Positions 54,282 to 62,539 of a stretch of 64,000 bases of DNA are shown here, one piece after another. How positions within the stretch are numbered: position 1 is the stretch's first letter; each line of letters begins with the position of its first letter. Both the position numbers and the translations under genes were made by a program. The notes beneath the pieces are model-generated. The model was given only the letters and a program-made list of their open reading frames with translations, ran no database searches and was not told the DNA's origin. Source of the stretch: JABDIP01 sp965212545 (lineage in GTDB: Bacteria > Pseudomonadota > Alphaproteobacteria > DSM-16000 > Inquilinaceae); NCBI GenBank assembly GCA_965212545.1, contig CBDBVB010000021.1, positions 682,001 through 746,000 of the forward strand. Direction: 5' to 3'.

Positions 54282-54680
54282 TTAATTCAGGTTCGGATCG
54301 ACATGATCCCAAGGCTGGGCGGAGGACGAGAACACCACCGCATCCGCCTTGAAAACGCTGGGGTCGTCCAGACTGCCGACGTGGATGTAGCGCATTTCGG
54401 GATAGCCGGAGTTCCGGTTCAGCACCGGGCTGCCGCAGACTGGGCAGAAGCCGCGGCTGACGGTGTTCCCGCCATCCGACAGAGAGTCGTAAAAACTCAG
54501 CGATCCGGAGATCGAAAAGCCCGCCGCGGGTACCACGACGGATGTGCCATGGCCCGAGCCGCTGGCGCGCTGGCACGCTCGGCAATGACAATGCAGCGAG
54601 AACACCGGTTCCGAGGCGGATTCGTATCGGACGGCGCCACAGGCGCATCCGCCTGTCAGTTTGGCATCGGTCAAAGGCAA
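54282..54680 (-). CDS. GFA/CENP-V domain protein
   Basis: The 132-residue protein has the zinc-binding cysteines of the glutathione-dependent formaldehyde-activating family: GGCACGAVRYES, HCHCRACQRASGS and FCPVCGSPVL. Only some family members act on formaldehyde, so the function is unassigned. It is 24 bases upstream of hemB's end and reads in the same direction, but the gap suggests loose linkage. Confidence 0.85.
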   Translation of the reverse strand: MPLTDAKLTGGCACGAVRYESASEPVFSLHCHCRACQRASGSGHGTSVVVPAAGFSISGSLSFYDSLSDGGNTVSRGFCPVCGSPVLNRNSGYPEMRYIHVGSLDDPSVFKADAVVFSSSAQPWDHVDPNLN

Positions 54681-54703
54681 ATCCCCGTGTCTTGAGACCG
54701 GAG

Positions 54704-55708
54704 CTATCCGTTCAGCAGCCTCGCAGCCTCGATCGCGGCATAGGTCAGGACACCGTCGCAGCCGGCGCGCCTGAAACCGATCAGTGTCTCCAGGATGGCG
54801 CGGTCGTTGTCCAGCCAGCCATTGGCGGCGGCGGCCTTCAGCATCGCGTACTCGCCGCTGACCTGATAGGCGAAGGTCGGCACTCCGTACGCATCTTTGA
54901 TCCGGTGCACGATGTCCAGATAGGGAAGGCCGGGCTTGATCATGACCATGTCGGCGCCCTCCTCGAGGTCGAGTGCGACCTCGCGCAGCGCTTCGTCGCC
55001 ATTCGCCGGATCCATCTGATAGGTCTTCTTGTCCCCCTGCAGCACCGAGGCCGACCCCACGGCTTCGCGAAACGGCCCATAGAAGCAGGAGGCGTATTTC
55101 GCGGCATAGGACATGATCCGCACCCGGCCCATGCCAGCGGAGTCGAGCGCCTCGCGAACCGCGCCGATGCGGCCGTCCATCATGTCCGACGGCGCGACGA
55201 TGTCAGCGCCGGCCTCCGCCAGGGTTAGCCCCTGCATGACCAGCATCTTGACGGTCTCGTCGTTCAGGATGCGGCCGTCATGCAGGATGCCGTCATGGCC
55301 GTGGGTGGTGTACGGATCCAGCGCGACATCCGCGATCACGCCGATGTCCGGTTCGGCCGCCTTGATCGCGGCGATTGCCCGGCACATCAGATTGTCGCGG
55401 TTGAAGGCCTCCTCGCCGGCCTCCGACTTCAGTTCCTCCGGGATATGGGGAAACAGGGCGATGGCGGGTATGCCAAGGGTCTTGGCCTCGCCGACCGCCG
55501 CCCCCAGCAGGTCGACGGTCAGCCGGTCGACCCCCGGCATCGACCCGACCGCGTCGCGGGTGCCCTTGCCCTCGGCCACGAAGACCGGCCAGATCAGATC
55601 GTCCGGGCTCAGGCTGTTCTCGGCCACCATGCGGCGGGTCCACCCGTCGGCCCGGTTGCGGCGCAGCCGGGTGTGGGGATACCGGCCGGGGTGGGAGAAT
55701 CTGGGCAT
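54704..55708 (-). CDS. hemB: Delta-aminolevulinic acid dehydratase (porphobilinogen synthase)
   Basis: The 334-residue protein condenses two 5-aminolevulinate molecules to porphobilinogen in heme synthesis. YAAKYASCFYGPFR contains the first Lys and VMIKPGLPYLDI the second active-site Lys. LDPYTTHGHDGILHDG and APSDMMDGRIGAVRE are conserved. It lacks the Cys-rich zinc site and has the Asp-type metal site. The start MPRFSHPGRYPHTRLRRNR matches the usual beginning. Confidence 0.93.
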   Translation of the reverse strand: MPRFSHPGRYPHTRLRRNRADGWTRRMVAENSLSPDDLIWPVFVAEGKGTRDAVGSMPGVDRLTVDLLGAAVGEAKTLGIPAIALFPHIPEELKSEAGEEAFNRDNLMCRAIAAIKAAEPDIGVIADVALDPYTTHGHDGILHDGRILNDETVKMLVMQGLTLAEAGADIVAPSDMMDGRIGAVREALDSAGMGRVRIMSYAAKYASCFYGPFREAVGSASVLQGDKKTYQMDPANGDEALREVALDLEEGADMVMIKPGLPYLDIVHRIKDAYGVPTFAYQVSGEYAMLKAAAANGWLDNDRAILETLIGFRRAGCDGVLTYAAIEAARLLNG

Positions 55709-55817
55709 GATCCGGCTCCAATGGCGTAGCCGGAATGACCGGCCCTGAATTGGCGATAGGTAGCACAGTGACGACGGTGTCGCATCCTGCTCGAGGGCGG
55801 CTCGGTTTCGCGGGGCG

Positions 55818-56630
55818 TCACCGGGTCGTAACAGGCCCCGAGAGCCGGTAGGCGCGGATATGCGCCCGCACGACCATCGCCATGCAGATCGATACGATGA
55901 CTCCGCGCATCACGAATGCGAAGTCGCTGTCGCCACGTCCGTCCAGCCAGCCGCAGCCCCACCAGATGGCCGCCGCGCTGGGGACCGCTAGGCCGGTCAG
56001 CAGCAGCGCATTCGAAACATAGGAAATCCGATGCCCCATGCGGTTTGCCAAACGGCCGCGATGCGGGTCGAGGATGTGCCGCAATCCGCGGTCGAGCATG
56101 CCGGGTACAAGGATTAGCCAGCCAATCACCGCCCGCGGCGCACCCTTTGCCGCCGCGATGGCAGCCGCGGCAAGGGCCGGCGCGACCAACAACAGGGCGA
56201 ACACCGATGCATACAGGGTGGCGACCGACATGCGCTCCACGACCGCCTGCCCGGGTCCGGTGAGGGTCAGCAGGTAGGCCGCAAATGCGCTGATCAGCGC
56301 TAATGACAGAAGGCCGGTCAGGATCGCCGCCGGTGAGATCCGCAGACTGGCGCCGAAGCCGCACATCCATCGGAACAGGAACACCGGGACGAGGTAGACC
56401 GACACCAGGAAATTGTCGAACCGCAGGTCGTAGGATGGCTCCGGCTGGTTGCCCGGCACGCTCACCCGCGTCTCGAGACGCTGCCGCATCTCCGAGAAGT
56501 CCGATGGCCCCGGAGCCTCGCGCAGGCCCGTGACCTCCAGCACAAGTGCGAAGGTCAGGAGCCCGACCCATACAAGGACGATCGTGCGCAGCCCTCGCAG
56601 AAGGAACAGCACCATTCGGTCTAGCGGCAT
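55818..56630 (-). CDS. Unknown multi-pass membrane protein
   Basis: The 270-residue protein has an N-terminal helix (IVLVWVGLLTFALVLEVTG) and about six further hydrophobic segments. A periplasmic-looking loop (residues 37-65) carries charged residues. Near the end, RGVIVSICMAMVVRAHIRAYRLS finishes the protein. I recognise no family. It lies 109 bases from hemB and divergent from the acyl-CoA dehydrogenase gene. Confidence 0.6.
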   Translation of the reverse strand: MPLDRMVLFLLRGLRTIVLVWVGLLTFALVLEVTGLREAPGPSDFSEMRQRLETRVSVPGNQPEPSYDLRFDNFLVSVYLVPVFLFRWMCGFGASLRISPAAILTGLLSLALISAFAAYLLTLTGPGQAVVERMSVATLYASVFALLLVAPALAAAAIAAAKGAPRAVIGWLILVPGMLDRGLRHILDPHRGRLANRMGHRISYVSNALLLTGLAVPSAAAIWWGCGWLDGRGDSDFAFVMRGVIVSICMAMVVRAHIRAYRLSGPVTTR

Positions 56631-56856
56631 AGTGTCCCCAACGTAATCGGTCAGTAGGCGGTCAGGGGCGGGGAGACCCTATGTAACGTTCAGTGCTTAA
56701 GGATTCGTGGAGCGCCTGGCCATCGGCCGAATGCGCGACTGCGTCGGGTCTCGCCGCTGGGCATGGGGACGGCCGCGTTTGGATGCCGTCGGGCGCGGGT
56801 CTATGATCGCTTCGCGTCCGATTCGTGTCCTTTCCGGGTTCGACAGGTCACCAGCG

Positions 56857-57996
56857 ATGGATTTCAACCTTTCCGAGGAGCAGCGGGCCTTCCAGGACAC
56901 CGCTCGCGATTTCGCGTCCAATCGGATGGCGCCTTTTGCGGCGGAATGGGATGAGCGATGCACCTTTCCGGTGGAGGCGCTGCGCGCCGCCGCAGCGCTT
57001 GGTTTCGCCGGCATCTATTGCGACGAAGCCCATGGTGGTTCGGGGTTGAGCCGACTGGACGCCGCGGTGATCTTCGAGGAGCTGGCCACCGGCTGCGTCT
57101 CCACCGCCGCCTATCTATCGATCCATAATATGGCGTCGTGGATGATCGACCGCTTCGGCGACGACGCGCAATGCGCGCGGTTTCTGCCCAAGCTGATGTC
57201 CATGGAGCATTTCGCCAGCTACTGCCTGACCGAGCCCGGTGCCGGGTCGGATGCCGCATCGCTGGCGACACGGGCCGTGCGCGACGGCGACGACTATGTG
57301 CTGGATGGGGCCAAGGCGTTCATCTCCGGCGGCTCGACTTCGGACATCTACGTGGTCATGGCGCGGACCGGCGCTGCAGGGGCCAAGGGCATTTCGACTT
57401 TCGTGGTAGAGGCCGGCACGCCGGGCCTCGGCTTCGGCAAGAAGGAGCGCAAGCTAGGCTGGAACAGCCAGCCGACCGCGGCGGTGATCTTCGAAGGTTG
57501 CCGGGTGCCGGCGGCCAATCGTCTGGGCGAGGAGGGCGACGGCTTCAAGATCGCCATGATGGGGCTGGATGGCGGCAGGCTGAATATCTCCGCCTGCTCG
57601 ATCGGCGGCGCCCGCGCCTGCCTTGAGGCCGCCGGGGATCATCTGCGCACGCGCAAACAGTTCGGCCGGATGCTGTCGGAGTTCCAGGCCCTTCAGTTCC
57701 GCTACGCCGACATGGCCACGAACCTCCAGGCAGCCCGGCTGATGGTGCACCGCGCGGCGACGGCGCTGGATGCCGGCGACGCCGACGCCACGCTGTCATG
57801 CGCAATGGCCAAACGCTTCGCCACCGACGCCGCTTTCGACATTTGCAACGATGCGTTGCAGCTTCATGGCGGCTACGGGTATATCAAGGAATATCCGATC
57901 GAGCGCTTCCTGCGCGATGTCCGGGTTCACCAGATCCTGGAAGGTACCAACGAGATCATGCGGCTTATCGTCGCCCGACGTTTGTTGTCCGACTAA
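56857..57996 (+). CDS. Acyl-CoA dehydrogenase (isobutyryl-CoA dehydrogenase type)
   Basis: The 379-residue protein starts at ATG 56857 (MDFNLSEEQRAFQDTARDFA). CLTEPGAGSDAASL is the first signature, and the second, ALQLHGGYGYIKEYPIERFLRDVRVHQILEGTNEIMRL, has the catalytic Glu. Followed directly by 3-hydroxyisobutyryl-CoA hydrolase and 3-hydroxyisobutyrate dehydrogenase, it fits the second step of valine breakdown. Substrate identity rests on this context. Confidence 0.9.
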   Translation: MDFNLSEEQRAFQDTARDFASNRMAPFAAEWDERCTFPVEALRAAAALGFAGIYCDEAHGGSGLSRLDAAVIFEELATGCVSTAAYLSIHNMASWMIDRFGDDAQCARFLPKLMSMEHFASYCLTEPGAGSDAASLATRAVRDGDDYVLDGAKAFISGGSTSDIYVVMARTGAAGAKGISTFVVEAGTPGLGFGKKERKLGWNSQPTAAVIFEGCRVPAANRLGEEGDGFKIAMMGLDGGRLNISACSIGGARACLEAAGDHLRTRKQFGRMLSEFQALQFRYADMATNLQAARLMVHRAATALDAGDADATLSCAMAKRFATDAAFDICNDALQLHGGYGYIKEYPIERFLRDVRVHQILEGTNEIMRLIVARRLLSD

Positions 57997-58042
57997 TCAT
58001 GGCACACCACGACCCGGACCCTCCATGGATGCGCGCGAGTCG

Positions 58043-59122
58043 ATGACCGACCAGGTGTTGTTCGAGACGATCGGCCCGATCGGTCTGGTCACGCTCAACC
58101 GACCGCAGGCGCTCAACGCGCTGACCTTGGAGATGATCGCCGCCCTGGACCCGCAATTGGAGGCCTGGGCGGGTGATCCCGCGATCCGTGCGGTGGTGGT
58201 CCAGGGTGCGGGCGACCGCGCCTATTGCGCCGGCGGCGACCTGCGCGCGATCTATGATGCCGGCTCCGAGGCGGCCCGAATGATGGCCGAGCACCCGGAG
58301 CGCGATTTCTTCCGCCGCGAGTATCGCCTGAACTGGCGCATCCATCACTATCCGAAGCCTTATATCGCGCTGATTGACGGGGTGACGATGGGTGGCGGGG
58401 TCGGGCTGTCGATGCATGGCTCGCACCGGGTGGCGACCGAGCGCACGCTGTTCGCCATGCCGGAATGCGGCATCGGGCTGTTTCCCGATGTCGGTGGCGG
58501 TTGGTTTCTGCCGCGTTGCCCGGGCGAACTCGGAATGTTCCTTGCGCTGACCGGCCACCGGATCAAGGCGGCCGACTGCTTGTACGCGGGTATCGCGACG
58601 CATTTCGTTCCGGCCGACGGCTTGCCCGGCCTGATCGACGATCTGGCCGCCGCCGACTGGTCCGGCATGCCGCTGGAAATCGTCGACGGCGCCCTGGCGA
58701 GACATGGCGGGGATCCGGGCGAGGCGCTCCTTGCCGCCGACGCCGCGGCAATCGACCGATGCTTTTCCGGCGATTCGGTCGAAGGGGTGGTCGCCTTTCT
58801 GGAGGCAGAACCGGGTGAATGGGCCGCAGCGGCGCTGGATGTGATGGGCCGCAATTCGCCGACCAGCATGAAAGTCACGCTCAAGCAGCTCCGGCTGGGC
58901 GGCAGCATGGGATATGATGACTGCGTGACCATGGAGTACCGGCTCAGCCAACGATTCCTGGCTGACCATGATTTCTTCGAGGGCATCCGCGCCGTGGTGG
59001 TCGACAAGGACCGCAAACCGATCTGGCGCCCAGCCGCTTTGTCAGACGTCACGACGGCGATGGTGGATCGCCATTTCGAGCCGTTGGGCGATCGGGACCT
59101 GATGGTTGTTGGCCAATCATGA
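58043..59122 (+). CDS. 3-Hydroxyisobutyryl-CoA hydrolase (enoyl-CoA hydratase family)
   Basis: The protein has 359 residues from ATG 58043 (or six more from 58025). GLVTLNRPQALNALTLEMI opens the crotonase fold. CAGGDLRAIYD is the oxyanion region, and MGGGVGLSMHGSHRVATERTLFAMPECGIGLFPDVGGGWFLPR has the catalytic Glu and the long FPDVG motif of this subfamily. It hydrolyses 3-hydroxyisobutyryl-CoA in valine catabolism. Confidence 0.9.
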   Translation: MTDQVLFETIGPIGLVTLNRPQALNALTLEMIAALDPQLEAWAGDPAIRAVVVQGAGDRAYCAGGDLRAIYDAGSEAARMMAEHPERDFFRREYRLNWRIHHYPKPYIALIDGVTMGGGVGLSMHGSHRVATERTLFAMPECGIGLFPDVGGGWFLPRCPGELGMFLALTGHRIKAADCLYAGIATHFVPADGLPGLIDDLAAADWSGMPLEIVDGALARHGGDPGEALLAADAAAIDRCFSGDSVEGVVAFLEAEPGEWAAAALDVMGRNSPTSMKVTLKQLRLGGSMGYDDCVTMEYRLSQRFLADHDFFEGIRAVVVDKDRKPIWRPAALSDVTTAMVDRHFEPLGDRDLMVVGQS

Positions 59123-59201
59123 GGACCGGAAACCGATTGGTCACTTTCCCGTGCGACGCTCGCGGCGGTCGCGCGGAACCAGTGCAATTGAGAGGCAGAT
59201 C

Positions 59202-60089
59202 ATGACGGATATCGCGTTCATCGGACTTGGCAATATGGGCGGGCCAATGGCCCGGAACCTGGTCAAGGCGGGTCACGCGGTGACTGGCTTCGACCAGTTC
59301 GGCGATAGCCTGCAGACGGCCACCCGCGACGGTGTGTCGGCGGCGTCTTCGATCGCCGCGGCAGTGGCAGAGGCCGAGATCGTCATCACCATGCTGCCCA
59401 GCGGCGAGCATGTCCGCGATGTCTATCTCGGCGATGGCGGCATCCTTGGCGCCGCCGCTCCTGGCGCTTTGCTGGTCGATTCCTCGACGATCGATGTGGA
59501 CACCGCGCGCATGGTCGGAGCCCATGCCGCCGTATCCGACTTCAAGATGCTGGACGCGCCGGTCTCCGGCGGCGTCGCGGGGGCGGATGCGGCGACACTC
59601 ACCTTCATGGTCGGCGGACAGGAAGCCTCGTTCCGAACGATCGAGCCGATCCTCGCCACCATGGGCAAGACCATTATCCATGCCGGCGATTCAGGCGCCG
59701 GCCAGGCGGCGAAGATCTGCAACAACATGATCCTCGGAATCTCGATGATCGGCGTCTGCGAGGCATTTGCGCTGGCCGACAAGCTGGGGCTCGACCGGCG
59801 CAAGCTGTTCGATATCAGCTCCCAGAGTTCCGGCCAGTGCTGGTCCCTGACGTCCTACTGTCCGGTTCCCGGTCCGGTTCCCGCCTCGCCGGCGAATCGC
59901 CGATACGAACCCGGTTTCTCCGCGGCGATGATGCTGAAGGACTTGAAATTGGCGCAACAGGCGGCCCAAGTTGCCGGTGCGGCGACGCCGCTGGGAGCCG
60001 AGGCTGCGGCGCTTTACGCCTTGTTCTGCAACGCAGGATCGGAGGCGCGGGACTTTTCGGGTATCTTTGAGATGATTACTGGGAAATGA
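59202..60089 (+). CDS. mmsB: 3-Hydroxyisobutyrate dehydrogenase
   Basis: The 295-residue protein has the NAD-binding IAFIGLGNMGGPMARNLVKAGH, DAPVSGGVAGADAATLTFMVGG, the catalytic Lys in GAGQAAKICNNMILG and KLFDISSQSSGQCWSLTSYCP. It oxidises 3-hydroxyisobutyrate to methylmalonate semialdehyde, the next step in valine breakdown. The semialdehyde dehydrogenase (mmsA) is not in the window. A GAGG ribosome site precedes the ATG. Confidence 0.92.
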   Translation: MTDIAFIGLGNMGGPMARNLVKAGHAVTGFDQFGDSLQTATRDGVSAASSIAAAVAEAEIVITMLPSGEHVRDVYLGDGGILGAAAPGALLVDSSTIDVDTARMVGAHAAVSDFKMLDAPVSGGVAGADAATLTFMVGGQEASFRTIEPILATMGKTIIHAGDSGAGQAAKICNNMILGISMIGVCEAFALADKLGLDRRKLFDISSQSSGQCWSLTSYCPVPGPVPASPANRRYEPGFSAAMMLKDLKLAQQAAQVAGAATPLGAEAAALYALFCNAGSEARDFSGIFEMITGK

Positions 60090-60122
60090 TTAGTTAAGGT
60101 TTCGACAGCATTGTTATCCTAA

Positions 60123-60145
60123 CCTTAGTGAATGATTCGCTAAGG
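60123..60145. promoter_or_regulatory. Candidate operator upstream of ldtR-like gene
   Basis: CCTTAG and CTAAGG arms frame an 11-base centre that also contains GAAT/ATTC (CCTTAG-N11-CTAAGG, 23 bases). It lies 30 bases before the coding start, where a repressor of its own gene would bind. A partial second copy of the arm (TTAAGGTT, near 60096) precedes it. The binding protein is inferred, not shown. Confidence 0.45.
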
Positions 60146-60174
60146 ATCAGGAATCACGGTCCCTGTAGGAGGGG

Positions 60175-60651
60175 TTGGTGCAACACCCGTACTACCAGAG
60201 CATCCTCTTGATCGAGAGACTGCATCGCCAGTTCCTCGAACTCGTGAAGGCCGAGCTGGAACGGAGAGGTATCCACGATATCAACAACGTCCAGAGCCTG
60301 ATTCTGTACAACATCAGCAATGACGACCTGACGGTCGGCGAGCTGACGGCGCGGGGTTACTATCTCGGGTCGAACGTGTCGTACAACGTCAAGAAGATGG
60401 TCGAGAACGGCTATCTGGTTCAGGAGCGTTCGCTACACGACCGTCGTTCCGTTCGTGTTCGACTGTCGGAAAAAGGTCTCGCGTTGCGCGACAAGCTGCG
60501 CGAGATGTTTGAGCGACAAGTGGATGGCCTCAAGACCGCCAGTATCAATGAGGCGTCGATCAACGAACTCAATCGCTCACTGATCGAGATGGAACGATAT
60601 CTCGTCGGGCGGCTGGGTTACGCGATTGGCGGTTCACCGACAGCTGCCTGA
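60175..60651 (+). CDS. LdtR-like MarR-family regulator
   Basis: The 158-residue protein starts at TTG 60175 or GTG 60178 after GTAGGAGGGG. LIERLHRQFLELVKAELERRGIHDINNVQSLILYNISNDDLTVGELTARGYYLGSNVSYNVKKMVENGYLVQERS is close to the alphaproteobacterial LdtR family, which controls L,D-transpeptidase and stress genes. The unusual wing with GYYLGSNVSYNVKK is characteristic. The palindrome upstream suggests autoregulation. Confidence 0.82.
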   Translation: MVQHPYYQSILLIERLHRQFLELVKAELERRGIHDINNVQSLILYNISNDDLTVGELTARGYYLGSNVSYNVKKMVENGYLVQERSLHDRRSVRVRLSEKGLALRDKLREMFERQVDGLKTASINEASINELNRSLIEMERYLVGRLGYAIGGSPTAA

Positions 60652-60760
60652 TCGGCCTGCTGGCCGGATCCGTTCCGGTCCGGCGAAGCTCCTTGCAAGC
60701 GCCGCGAGCGCATCGGCCACCGCAGTGGGCGGCTGATGCCGATGCTTATGGGCGCCTGAC

Positions 60761-60967
60761 ATGAGCGGAAGCGGGGCCATGGGCGAGCGACGGGAAGTGC
60801 TTCTCGAGTTTCGCCAGTTGGGCGGCGCGGTGAAGGTCACGGCGGTCGATCCGGTGACACAGATCGAGGTCTCGATTCAAGGCCCCGCATCGGCCGGCGA
60901 GGACGAACTCCGCCGGACAGCGATCGCCAAGCTGGACTATGTGATCAGGCGACAAGGACAGGGATAG
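60761..60967 (+). CDS. Small conserved-looking protein, function unknown
   Basis: The 68 residues read MSGSGAMGERREVLLEFRQLGGAVKVTAVDPVTQIEVSIQGPASAGEDELRRTAIAKLDYVIRRQGQG: a compact alpha/beta domain without signal or membrane segment. The sequence resembles small alphaproteobacterial proteins annotated as DUF6898, but that recollection is uncertain. It lies between ldtR and mucR. Codon composition matches its neighbours. Confidence 0.6.
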   Translation: MSGSGAMGERREVLLEFRQLGGAVKVTAVDPVTQIEVSIQGPASAGEDELRRTAIAKLDYVIRRQGQG

Positions 60968-61227
60968 GGCGATTTCCCGGAGTCCGGCACCGGCCCACGT
61001 AATCGGGAAAACTGCCATCGACGCGCCGCGACCGGTTCACAAGCCCGTCGATCGCCAGTCCCCGGATCCGAAGCGCATCCAGCGACATCCATCCATGACA
61101 ACCCGGACCGCCCATCCCAGCGCAGAACCGCCTGAGCCCCATTTCGCTCCAAACGAAGCGCAACGCGGATCAGGCCTGAACTGGCTGGTATGATCTGACT
61201 GGATTCGGCGGCGAGGCCGCGGTCAGG

Positions 61228-61680
61228 CTACTTCTTGGAACGTTTCCGACCGGCGCCACGTGCGCCGCGGCCAAGCCCGATCTTCTTGGCGAAGGCCGAA
61301 CGCTGTGCCGCGTAGTTCGGCGCCACCATCGGATAATCCGGCGGCAGGCCCCATTTTGCCCGGTATTCGTCCGGTGTCATCTCATAGGTGGTGCGCAGAT
61401 GCCGCTTGAGCATCTTGAGCTTCTTGCCGTCCTCCAGGCATACAATGAAATCCGGCTGAACTGACCGGCGAATGGGCACGGCCGGTTTCAGCGGTTGCTC
61501 CGGCGCCGCGGCGCCCCCTCCATCGACACCCATGAGGGTGCTGTGGACGGAGTTGATCAACTCTGGAAGTTGGTCCGGACCCACAGCGTTATTGCTAACA
61601 TAAGACGCGACTACTTCGGTTGCCATACGTAGCAAATCGGCCTTTGGAATTGATGTCTCCGCACTTTGTTCTTCGCTCAT
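61228..61680 (-). CDS. MucR/Ros-family zinc-finger regulator
   Basis: ATG 61680 gives 150 residues. FIVCLEDGKKLKMLKRHLRTTYEMTPDEYRAKWGLPPDYPMVAPNYAAQRSAFAKKIGLGR is the Ros/MucR C2H2-type zinc finger and helix; one Cys (VCLEDG) and the two His/Thr positions (RHLRTTYEM) vary as in MucR. MucR silences A/T-rich promoters and often represses itself. A basic tail ends the protein. An upstream start at 61746 lacks homology. Confidence 0.9.
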   Translation of the reverse strand: MSEEQSAETSIPKADLLRMATEVVASYVSNNAVGPDQLPELINSVHSTLMGVDGGGAAAPEQPLKPAVPIRRSVQPDFIVCLEDGKKLKMLKRHLRTTYEMTPDEYRAKWGLPPDYPMVAPNYAAQRSAFAKKIGLGRGARGAGRKRSKK

Positions 61681-62096
61681 CTTGGATATCCTATGGAGGC
61701 GCGTATTTAGTAGCGACAGAGATACATCCTGATTCTTGATTGTCAACTAAATTTCCTAAATCCGCCAAGGATAGGCACGACAAAGCGCAATAATAATAGC
61801 CGTCCGCCCGTTGACCTGCGGTCAAGCACCAATTCAAGGGGCCAATGGTTTCGGTTGCATTGCACTTTCCCGAGATGATTGCGAGGCGATTACTGCGGTA
61901 ATTCGTATTACAATTCGTGTATCGGGGCGCCGAAATCCGATCGACCGCGGTCAAGCCCGGTCATATACAACCACTGGAAAAAGACCCAGCGGTTGTGTCA
62001 AAGTTGGTCTCGGCCCCGATATGTGGAACGATTCGACCTGATGGCCGCGGGTCAGCCAACTTCGCAGATTGTGGGTGGATTGCCGATGTCAGGGGA
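61681..62096. promoter_or_regulatory. Divergent region between mucR and rpiB
   Basis: The 416 bases contain no supported gene. The part next to mucR (about 61690-61800) is A/T-rich, the kind of DNA MucR itself binds. Reading frames continuing upstream of rpiB have no family similarity. No operator was confidently located. Confidence 0.4.
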
Positions 62097-62531
62097 ATGT
62101 TTGCCATCGCCTCGGACCATGCCGGCTATGAGCTGAAAGAGGCCCTGAAGGCAAGCCTGAACGATGATGGGCAGCAGGTGCTCGATCTCGGCACCGACGG
62201 CCCGGAATCAGTGGACTATCCAGACTTTGCCGCCGCCCTGGCCGATGCCATCGCGAGTGGCCGGGCCGATCGCGGCGTCCTGGTCTGCGGCACCGGCATC
62301 GGTATCAGCATCGCCGCCAACCGCAACCCCGCGGTGCGCGCGGCATTATGTCACGACGCCACCACGGCGCGCCTGTCGAGAGAGCACAATGACGCCAACG
62401 TCCTGGTGCTCGGCGCGCGGCTGATCGGCGAGGAAGTGGCCAGGGATTGTCTTTCGGTCTTTCTGTCCACGCAGTATGAAGGCGGCCGCCACGACCGGCG
62501 CGTCGCAAAACTCTCGGCCATATCCGGATAG
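62097..62531 (+). CDS. rpiB: Ribose 5-phosphate isomerase B
   Basis: The 144-residue protein starts MFAIASDHAGYELK at 62097, after AGGGGA. GTGIGISIAANRNPAVRAALCHDATTARLSREHNDANVLVLGARLIG has the active-site Cys and His of the RpiB fold. It interconverts ribose 5-phosphate and ribulose 5-phosphate. It sits 8 bases before glyA, the conserved alphaproteobacterial order rpiB-glyA-nrdR. Confidence 0.93.
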   Translation: MFAIASDHAGYELKEALKASLNDDGQQVLDLGTDGPESVDYPDFAAALADAIASGRADRGVLVCGTGIGISIAANRNPAVRAALCHDATTARLSREHNDANVLVLGARLIGEEVARDCLSVFLSTQYEGGRHDRRVAKLSAISG

Positions 62532-62539
62532 GCCACGCC

